A model generated the notes under the pieces. That model was not told the DNA's origin. It saw nothing but the letters and a program-made list of their open reading frames with translations, and did no database searches. Of a stretch of 38,595 nucleotides of DNA, positions 34,111 through 38,595 are shown one piece after another (positions within the stretch are counted from its first letter, which is position 1; each line of letters starts with the position of its first letter). Location: contig CALMUW010000005.1 in assembly GCA_937872985.1 (NCBI GenBank), positions 1 through 38,595 of the forward strand, given 5' to 3'. The translations under genes and the position numbers were made by a program. This stretch comes from an uncultured Alphaproteobacteria bacterium. GTDB lineage: Bacteria; Pseudomonadota; Alphaproteobacteria; Rhizobiales; Aestuariivirgaceae.

Positions 34111-34482
34111 TCAGGCAAGACGAATGCCCGCCTGGCGCAGCTTGAAGGCCAGAAGGTCGCGGTCGAAGGGCAGCATGAGAAAATCCGCCGCACCGGACAG
34201 GATGGACTGGCCGATGACCTCGGTGTCAGCCGCCCCGGCATAGAGGATCACCACCGGTTTGCGCGTCTTGGGACTGCGACGCACCCGGCGCACGAAGTCC
34301 TGCGCCTCCATGTCCTGGCCCTCGGCCTGCATCAGCACCACGTCAGGCGCATTGTCGTTGCAATAGGCCACGCCCTCGCCCGCCAGAGCCCGCTCGGTGA
34401 GCGCCATGCCAAGGCCGGAAAGAATCTGCGCCAGCCGCGCTCTTTCCCCCGGATCTTTGTCAATGAGCAAACACTGGACCAT
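34111..34482 (-). CDS. Degenerate response-regulator receiver domain
   Basis: A 123-aa protein with the length and hydrophobic pattern of a CheY-like receiver: MVQCLLIDKDPGERARLAQI (acidic D8 and D10 present), APDVVLMQAEGQDMEAQDFV, KPVVILYAGAAD, and GAADFLMLPFDRDLLAFKLR. The residues needed for phosphotransfer are gone: Gln52 stands at the phospho-acceptor Asp, Tyr81 at the switch Ser/Thr, and Leu104 at the conserved Lys before Pro. It should therefore be a phosphorylation-independent pseudo-receiver acting through protein contacts. Start at MVQCLLID, preceded by GGAAG. A perfect CtrA-like box with two GANTC sites lies 53-87 bases upstream. It probably shares an operon with the DUF2336 gene. 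Confidence 0.8.
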   Translation of the reverse strand: MVQCLLIDKDPGERARLAQILSGLGMALTERALAGEGVAYCNDNAPDVVLMQAEGQDMEAQDFVRRVRRSPKTRKPVVILYAGAADTEVIGQSILSGAADFLMLPFDRDLLAFKLRQAGIRLA

Positions 34483-34534
34483 GACGATCTTCCTGAAACT
34501 GACCGGGCAAAGGACCACTCTCCCTGCCTGATGC

Positions 34535-34569
34535 GACTCCTGACTCCTCCTTGGTTAACGAGACGTTAA
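34535..34569 (-). promoter_or_regulatory. CtrA-like box with two CcrM (GANTC) sites
   Basis: TTAA (34555-34558), seven bases, TTAA (34566-34569): an exact CtrA full-site match, within a longer near-palindrome GGTTAACG/CGTTAAACC. Two GACTC sites at 34535-34539 and 34542-34546 lie between the box and the start of the degenerate receiver gene (34482). The rest of the 428-base gap up to 34911 holds repeat copy C at 34782-34883; 34570-34781 has no gene or signal I can support. Confidence 0.6.
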
Positions 34570-34781
34570 ACCGCTTGTCCACAGCTTTTCAACAATGCTT
34601 ATGGCTCTGGAAAGATTAGAGAAAGTCAGGATTTCCACAGGGTTTTCAACCATGGCGGAATTGCGGCGTTCCACCTCCGTTCACACATTTTGCGGCGACT
34701 CGGTGAGGCGGGACCTGGCCTGCAACCCGCGCGAGTCCCTTTGCTTTTCCGCTGGCCATGAGGCGCGGCCCCTGCCGCACT

Positions 34782-34883
34782 GGAGCAACCTGACTTTTGA
34801 TGGAATCAACAAAAGTCAGATAAGTTGCTCGCCATCAATAAGTCAGAGCGGCGGCTTTGCGCCATCAAAGCCAAAACTGCCCT
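34782..34883 (-). repeat. Two-hairpin intergenic repeat, copy C (inverted)
   Basis: Inverted relative to copies A and B. On the plus strand the first structure has outer arms GAGCAAC (34783-34789) and GTTGCTC, inner arms CTGACTTTT and AAAAGTCAG, and a bulged ATAA on the right. After GCCATCAATAAGTC comes the second, with GGCTTTG/CAAAGCC as inner arms and partly decayed outer arms AGAGCGGC and ACTGCCCT. Reverse-complemented, it aligns along its whole length with copy A. It ends 27 bases before the MaoC-like gene, so it lies in that gene's upstream region. Confidence 0.85.
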
Positions 34884-34910
34884 TTGACAGGCCAAGCGAG
34901 GGAGGCCGCC

Positions 34911-35378
34911 ATGCCGGGACTGTGGTTTGACGACTTTGAGGTGGGGCGGATTTTCAACCACTCCATCCGCCGCACCGTGACCGAGGCCGACAACACCTTC
35001 TTCTCCTGCCTCACCCACAACCCCCAGCCGCTCCACCTCGACCGTGAATTCTGCGCCGGGACGGAATGGGGCCAGCCCTTGATGAACTCGCTCTTCACCC
35101 TCGGCCTCATGGTCGGCATCTCGGTGAACGACCTCACCGTGGGCACCACCATCGCCAACCTGGGCATGACCGAGGTGACCTTTCCCGCCCCCCTGTTTCA
35201 GGGCGATACGGTGTCGGTGACCACGCGCATTGCCAGCAAGCGCGACAGCCGCTCGCGGCCCGATGCGGGCATCGTCGAGTTCGAGCACCGCGCCTTCAAG
35301 CAGGACGGCACCATGGTGGCACGCTGCCTGCGCCAGGCCTTCATGCGCAAGCGCCCGCCCTACACCATCGAGACCTGA
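34911..35378 (+). CDS. MaoC-family acyl dehydratase-like protein
   Basis: A 155-aa single hot-dog domain protein of the MaoC-like hydratase family. Recognisable segments are FDDFEVGRIFNHSIRRTVTE, FFSCLTHNPQPLHLD (the loop carrying the conserved Asn and His of the hydratase site), TTIANLGMTEVTFPAPLFQG and DTVSVTTRIASKRDSRSR. Homologues hydrate enoyl-CoA or mesaconyl-type substrates, but the substrate here is unknown. I start at MPGLWFDDF, with GGAGG six bases upstream; the longer frame would begin inside repeat copy C. It converges with the flavin reductase gene, with six bases between stops. Confidence 0.88.
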   Translation: MPGLWFDDFEVGRIFNHSIRRTVTEADNTFFSCLTHNPQPLHLDREFCAGTEWGQPLMNSLFTLGLMVGISVNDLTVGTTIANLGMTEVTFPAPLFQGDTVSVTTRIASKRDSRSRPDAGIVEFEHRAFKQDGTMVARCLRQAFMRKRPPYTIET

Positions 35379-35384
35379 GCGGGT

Positions 35385-35981
35385 TCAATCCGGGCGGCGC
35401 ATCCGCCAGGGGCTCTCCACGGTGGCATATTCGGCATAGCCCAGCCGCCCGACGAGATGCATGGCCGCCGTGTCCACCCGCCCCGCGCGGATGAAGCGGT
35501 CATCGATGTGGCCCGCCACCACCCGGCCCAGCACCAGCCAGTCCTGCACCGATTGATCCGTCTGCGGAAGATCGACGATCTGCGCCAGGCGGCATTCCAG
35601 TGCCCAGGGGCTGGCCGCGACGCGCGGGCAGTCAATCGTGCGGCACGGCGCCCTGGAAAGATTGGCCAGCTTGAACTCGTCCACCTCCGGCCCGACATAG
35701 GCCGCGGTCTTGTTCATGGCCGCGGCGAGATCAGCACTCACCCCATTGATGCAGAACACGCCCGTGGCCCGGATATTGGCCAGCGTATGTTTCGGCCCGC
35801 CCGAGCCGAAGGCGACGTAATGGGGGTCTTCCGCCATGGCATTGAAGAAACTGTAGGGCGCGAGATTGGCCACCCCTTCCGCCGACATGGTGGAAATCCA
35901 GGCGATGGGCCGGGGCCCGATCAGCGCCTTGAAGGGATCGCCGGCAAGACCGTGGTCATTGGCACGGGCGTCGTAGAACAT
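35385..35981 (-). CDS. Flavin reductase family protein (FMN-binding split barrel)
   Basis: A 198-aa protein of the flavin reductase / NADH:FMN oxidoreductase-like family. The N-terminal segment LIGPRPIAWISTMSAEGVAN followed by LAPYSFFNAMAEDPHYVAFG is the FMN-binding signature, and the C-terminal part VVAGHIDDRFIRAGRVD and LVGRLGYAEYATVES is typical. It is likely to reduce free flavin or use bound FMN; the substrate is unknown. Its ATG overlaps the HAD gene stop by one base (TGATG), making it the last gene of the nitroreductase-HAD-flavin reductase operon. Confidence 0.9.
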   Translation of the reverse strand: MFYDARANDHGLAGDPFKALIGPRPIAWISTMSAEGVANLAPYSFFNAMAEDPHYVAFGSGGPKHTLANIRATGVFCINGVSADLAAAMNKTAAYVGPEVDEFKLANLSRAPCRTIDCPRVAASPWALECRLAQIVDLPQTDQSVQDWLVLGRVVAGHIDDRFIRAGRVDTAAMHLVGRLGYAEYATVESPWRMRRPD

Positions 35982-36703
35982 CAGTCTGCCTGGTCCGGCA
36001 GAACCGCCAGCAGGGCCGGAAGCTCGGCCACGCTGGCGATGGTATAGTCGGCCAGATGGCTGATGTGCTCCGGCCCGGCATTGCCGGAGAGCACCGCCAC
36101 CGCCAGACCCGCGCCGCCGTTCCGCGCCTCCTCCATGTCGTGGCCATTGTCGCCCACCATGGCGATCTCGGAAGGGCTCATGCCGGTGATGCGGGCGAAA
36201 TGCCGGATCATGTCGCCCGAGGGCTTGGGCACCGGCACCGTGTCCGCCGCCACGATCTCATCGAAAAAGGACAGAACCCCCAGTTCGTCCATGTGGTTGC
36301 GCGCCGAGAGTTGCGAGTCATTGGTGGCGACGCCCAGGCGCAGGCCCTGCGCCTTCAGCGCCTCGAACACCGGCACCAGCGGCAACAGCGGCTTCAGCGC
36401 ATCCTTCACAATGGGGGTGAAGTCATGATCGAGAATGCGGGCATAGTCGCGGCGCTGGGCGGGCGTGGCCTGCGGCCACCAGACATCGACCAGTTGCGCC
36501 GTAGTGCCCGCCGCGATGATCGAACCCGGCGTGAAGCGCCCCGTCTCCGGGTCATAGCCCACCTGCTCCATCAAGGCTTCCGCCCCGGCCTCATCCACGT
36601 CGAAGAGCTGCATGAGGATATGGCGATAGACCGGCACCCAGGTGCCGTTCACGTCGATCAGGGTTCCGTCCTTGTCGAACAGCACGCCGCGGATGGCCAT
36701 CAT
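35981..36703 (-). CDS. HAD-family hydrolase (phosphoglycolate phosphatase-like)
   Basis: A 240-aa haloacid-dehalogenase-type phosphatase. Motif I is VLFDKDGTLID (nucleophile D10, acid D12), motif II is GVATNDS, motif III is the Lys in VPKPSGD, and motif IV is MVGDNGHDM. A helical cap lies between motifs I and II. It resembles phosphoglycolate phosphatases; the true substrate is unknown. The start overlaps the nitroreductase stop by four bases (36700-36703), and two ATG codons are adjacent. Confidence 0.9.
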   Translation of the reverse strand: MMAIRGVLFDKDGTLIDVNGTWVPVYRHILMQLFDVDEAGAEALMEQVGYDPETGRFTPGSIIAAGTTAQLVDVWWPQATPAQRRDYARILDHDFTPIVKDALKPLLPLVPVFEALKAQGLRLGVATNDSQLSARNHMDELGVLSFFDEIVAADTVPVPKPSGDMIRHFARITGMSPSEIAMVGDNGHDMEEARNGGAGLAVAVLSGNAGPEHISHLADYTIASVAELPALLAVLPDQAD

Positions 36704-37281
36704 CCCTCCCAGCGCGTGGTCAGCGCGGCGGCGTCGGGCCGGGGCCGGTCTTCCAGCGGCTCCGTCGCCGTGCCGATGTAGATGAGGCCTGCCACCTTCT
36801 CTTCGGCGGCAACCCCCATGACCCCACGCATGGCGTCATCATAGCACAGCCAGTCGGTCTGCCACTGGGCGTCGAAGCCCAGCGCCTGTGCCGCCAGCAG
36901 CATGTTGTAGCACACGGCACCCGCCGACAGTTCCTGTTCCCACACGGGCACCTTGGGATGCTCCCTGGCCGCCGACACCACCATGACCACGGTGGGCGCG
37001 CGCATCGGCATGGCGCGCACGAAACCTACCGTCCCCTCGCCATGGTCGGGGTGCAACTCCTGCCAGCGCGCCGCCATGCGCTCACCCAGCCTGGCCCGGG
37101 CCGCGCCCTCGAACACCACGAAACGCCAGGGCGCCAGCTTGCCGTGGTCGGGAATGCGGCTTGCCATCCTCAGTATGTCGGAAAGCTGCGCCGCCGTGGG
37201 GCCGGGTCCGTCCATGGCCTTGGCCGAGGCCGATTTGCGCGATTTCAGAAAGGCGGCGAGGGATGAGCGGTCATTCAGCAT
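36700..37281 (-). CDS. Nitroreductase family protein (YdjA-like)
   Basis: A 193-aa FMN-dependent oxidoreductase of the nitroreductase fold, closest in pattern to the YdjA type. Visible features are FLKSRKSASAKAMDGPGPT, the FMN-contacting SRIPDHGKLAPWRFVVFEG, and AGAVCYNMLLAAQALGFDAQ, then GLIYIGTATEP near the end. It is the first gene of a three-gene overlapping operon with the HAD hydrolase and flavin reductase; the shared flavin chemistry of the first and third genes is suggestive, but no pathway can be named. It diverges from the gene at 37443 across 161 bases. Confidence 0.9.
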   Translation of the reverse strand: MLNDRSSLAAFLKSRKSASAKAMDGPGPTAAQLSDILRMASRIPDHGKLAPWRFVVFEGAARARLGERMAARWQELHPDHGEGTVGFVRAMPMRAPTVVMVVSAAREHPKVPVWEQELSAGAVCYNMLLAAQALGFDAQWQTDWLCYDDAMRGVMGVAAEEKVAGLIYIGTATEPLEDRPRPDAAALTTRWEG

Positions 37282-37329
37282 GAGTCGCAGTCTGCCCCAG
37301 CGGCCCGGGGCTTTTCAATGGGCACAATT

Positions 37330-37356
37330 GAATCCGCCCCGTTAACCATTCGTTAA
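37330..37356 (+). promoter_or_regulatory. CtrA-like box with a CcrM (GANTC) site
   Basis: TTAA (37342-37345), CCATTCG, TTAA (37353-37356): an exact CtrA full-site match. GAATC at 37330-37334 is a CcrM target eight bases before it. The site lies 86-101 bases before the start of the gene at 37443, in the gap divergent from the nitroreductase operon. Confidence 0.6.
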
Positions 37357-37442
37357 GGATGTGATTGAGGCCGCGCCGCCGCCATGCTTTCCTCTCCTCA
37401 CCGGCCGCAAGGCTTGGGGGTAACTCTCAAGGGGACGTCAGC

Positions 37443-38381
37443 ATGGACGATTTCAGCACCCGTCCATCGCCCATCCGCCGTCAGGGCAGCGCGACCAACG
37501 CCGCCGTCCTGACGGCGGTTTTCGTCTTGTCCGCCGCTCTGCTCACCGCCCTCTCGCCACTCGCCCGCGGCGCTGGCAGCGTGATCGATGCGCCATCCGA
37601 AACGGCAGCAATCACCCGGCCCTATGCCCATTCCATCGCCATTCAACTGGTGGAGCCCGGCAGCGAAGGCCTCGAACTCACCGCGCGCCTCTCCGACGAC
37701 AGCAACCTCATCCGCCGTGACATTTCCTGGAGTGTGGCGAACCCCGAGGGCGAGGTGCTCTTTTCCGGCGACACACCCGTGGCCGAACCCGCCCTGCCGC
37801 CGGGCGACTACGTGGTGCGCGCCCGCTATGGCACGGTCCGTCTGGAACAGGGTGTCACCCTGCTGACCGGCAACCGGCTGGCAGTCAGCTTCGTGCTCGA
37901 AATGGGCGGCATTCGTGTGCTGCCGCGTCTGGCGGGGGCCGCCCTGCCACCCGCCGAAAGCCAGACCCTCATCTATGCCGCCTCCGGCAAGGAGCGCGGC
38001 AGGCTCATCACCACCTCGCGCACGCCGGGCGAAATCCTGCGCGTGGCGGCGGGCGACTATCGCATCGAAAGCCGCTTCGTCACCGGCAATGCCAGCGCCG
38101 TCACCGCCGTAAAGGTGCGGCCGGGCCGCATGAGCGCGGTGGAGATTGACCATCAGGCGGGGCTGGCCCGCCTCGCCTTCGTCGGCGCGCCGGAGGCCCA
38201 TGTCTCCTGGCAGGTTTTCGCCGATGATGGCGAGGCCCTGCCGCCCGTGGCCGGCCTTTCCGCCAACTTCGTGCTCAAGCCCGGCAGCTATCGCGCCGAA
38301 GCCGATCTCGGCGCGGAAAAGCTGGAAGCCCGCTTCCAGATCCTGCCCGGCCAGCAGCGCGACATCCTGCTCGGAAACTAG
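37443..38381 (+). CDS. Membrane-anchored protein of unknown function
   Basis: A 312-aa protein beginning MDDFSTRPSPIRRQ, with AGGGGA upstream. A single membrane segment or uncleaved signal (NAAVLTAVFVLSAALLTALS, about 21-40) anchors a periplasmic region of repeated beta-rich modules: LVEPGSEGLELTARLSDDS with WSVANPEGEVLFSGDTP, then PPGDYVVRARYGTVRLEQGV, AAGDYRIESRFVTGNASAV, and KPGSYRAEADLGAEKLEARF. The recurring P/A-G-D/S-Y-x-x-x-A/S-x pattern suggests tandem carboxypeptidase-regulatory- or Ig-like domains. I do not recognise a named family. A CtrA-like box upstream suggests cell-cycle-linked expression. Its TAG stop (38379-38381) overlaps the start of repeat copy A. Confidence 0.72.
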   Translation: MDDFSTRPSPIRRQGSATNAAVLTAVFVLSAALLTALSPLARGAGSVIDAPSETAAITRPYAHSIAIQLVEPGSEGLELTARLSDDSNLIRRDISWSVANPEGEVLFSGDTPVAEPALPPGDYVVRARYGTVRLEQGVTLLTGNRLAVSFVLEMGGIRVLPRLAGAALPPAESQTLIYAASGKERGRLITTSRTPGEILRVAAGDYRIESRFVTGNASAVTAVKVRPGRMSAVEIDHQAGLARLAFVGAPEAHVSWQVFADDGEALPPVAGLSANFVLKPGSYRAEADLGAEKLEARFQILPGQQRDILLGN

Positions 38382-38484
38382 AGCGGTCTGAGCTTTGACT
38401 GCATCAAAGCCACCGCTCTGACTTCTTGATGGCGAGCAACTTTTCTGACTTTTACCGATTCCGTCAAAAGTCAGGTTGCTCTAG
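38380..38484 (+). repeat. Two-hairpin intergenic repeat, copy A (best preserved)
   Basis: First hairpin: outer arms AGAGCGGT/ACCGCTCT, a CTGA bulge, inner arms GCTTTGA/TCAAAGC (38380-38419). The spacer GACTTCTTGATGGC follows. Second hairpin: outer arms GAGCAAC (38434-38440) and GTTGCTC (38475-38481), a TTTT bulge, inner arms CTGACTTTT (38445-38453) and AAAAGTCAG (38466-38474). The ends are CTAGAGC and GCTCTAG, an inverted pair. The left end lies on the stop codon of the preceding gene. Confidence 0.88.
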
Positions 38485-38485
38485 A

Positions 38486-38595
38486 TGTGAGCTTTCAATA
38501 GGTTGTCCATCCGGGCGTTCCGTCGGAGACTGATGTTGCAAAACGACAGCAACCTCAGGAGAACCCGGATGAACATCCACAAGAATGCGCGAACG
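38486..38595 (+). mobile_element. IS481-family insertion sequence, left end (partial)
   Basis: The terminus TGTGAGCTTTCAATAGGTTG at 38486-38505 closely resembles the known end of IS481 (TGTGAAGATTCAATAGGTTG), and a transposase gene starts 83 bases in. IS481 inserts at CTAG; CTAG occurs at 38481-38484, one base before this terminus, at the end of repeat copy A. The element continues beyond the window. Confidence 0.82.
38569..38595 (+). CDS. IS481-family transposase (first 9 codons)
   Basis: ATG at 38569 with AGGAG seven to eight bases upstream begins MNIHKNART. IS481 transposases start M-N-x-H-K-x-A-R, so the family can be assigned despite the short fragment. The protein would carry an N-terminal helix-turn-helix and a DDE integrase core outside the window; whether it is intact cannot be seen. 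Confidence 0.75.

Overview
The window is high-GC chromosomal DNA of an alphaproteobacterium, most likely Hyphomicrobiales (Rhizobiales). Indications are the order tatA-tatB-tatC-serS-surE, a divK-pleD operon beside DUF3572 and dinB, the set pcm/tolC/popZ/valS on one strand, an Lrp-type regulator divergent from putA, dodecin, DUF1489, DUF2336, and CtrA-like (TTAA-N7-TTAA) and CcrM-like (GANTC) sites in promoters. This placement is by gene content and synteny only.

Layout. 1-617: 5' part of an exported glycine-rich repeat protein that runs off the left edge. 880-955: tRNA-Thr. 967-4508: Tat export genes, serS and surE. 4658-8789: the cell-cycle pair divK-pleD, DUF3572, dinB, and a lone autoinducer-binding domain without a DNA-binding domain. 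8846-13437: proline catabolism (putA), its probable regulator, and panC. 13466-16324: DUF1489, dodecin, an orphan Mrr-type nuclease, and a TPR-SPOR envelope protein. 16395-19498: the inner-membrane ABC protein and adaptor of a type I secretion system; a TolC-type outer-membrane protein lies at 24300-25685. 19589-26515: ogt, valS, a small PilZ protein, popZ, tolC and a pcm-like gene. About 26516-27808: an AT-richer patch with two unrecognised divergent genes, just before tRNA-Cys. 27809-31682: tRNA-Cys, a small membrane protein, tRNA-Asn, alaX, sseA, a GNAT gene and an isolated amino-acid-binding protein. 31962-34482: nadK, DUF2336 and a degenerate receiver. 34911-37281: a MaoC-like gene and an operon of nitroreductase, HAD phosphatase and flavin reductase. 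37443-38381: a membrane-anchored protein. The right edge is the left end of an IS481-family insertion sequence.

The feature least explained by genes is a family of intergenic elements of about 105 bp made of two consecutive bulged hairpins, with CTAGAG.../...CTCTAG ends in the best copy. Three clear copies lie at 32755-32857, 34782-34883 (inverted) and 38380-38484. A fourth stretch, 22924-23040, has the same two-hairpin architecture with mostly different stem sequences. Two copies supply the TAG stop codon of a neighbouring gene, and the IS481-type element begins one base after the CTAG end of the right-most copy.

A second theme is cell-cycle control: divK, pleD, popZ, a PilZ protein, and two perfect CtrA-like boxes accompanied by GANTC sites, one upstream of a receiver that has lost its phosphorylation residues and one upstream of a membrane-anchored protein of unknown function.
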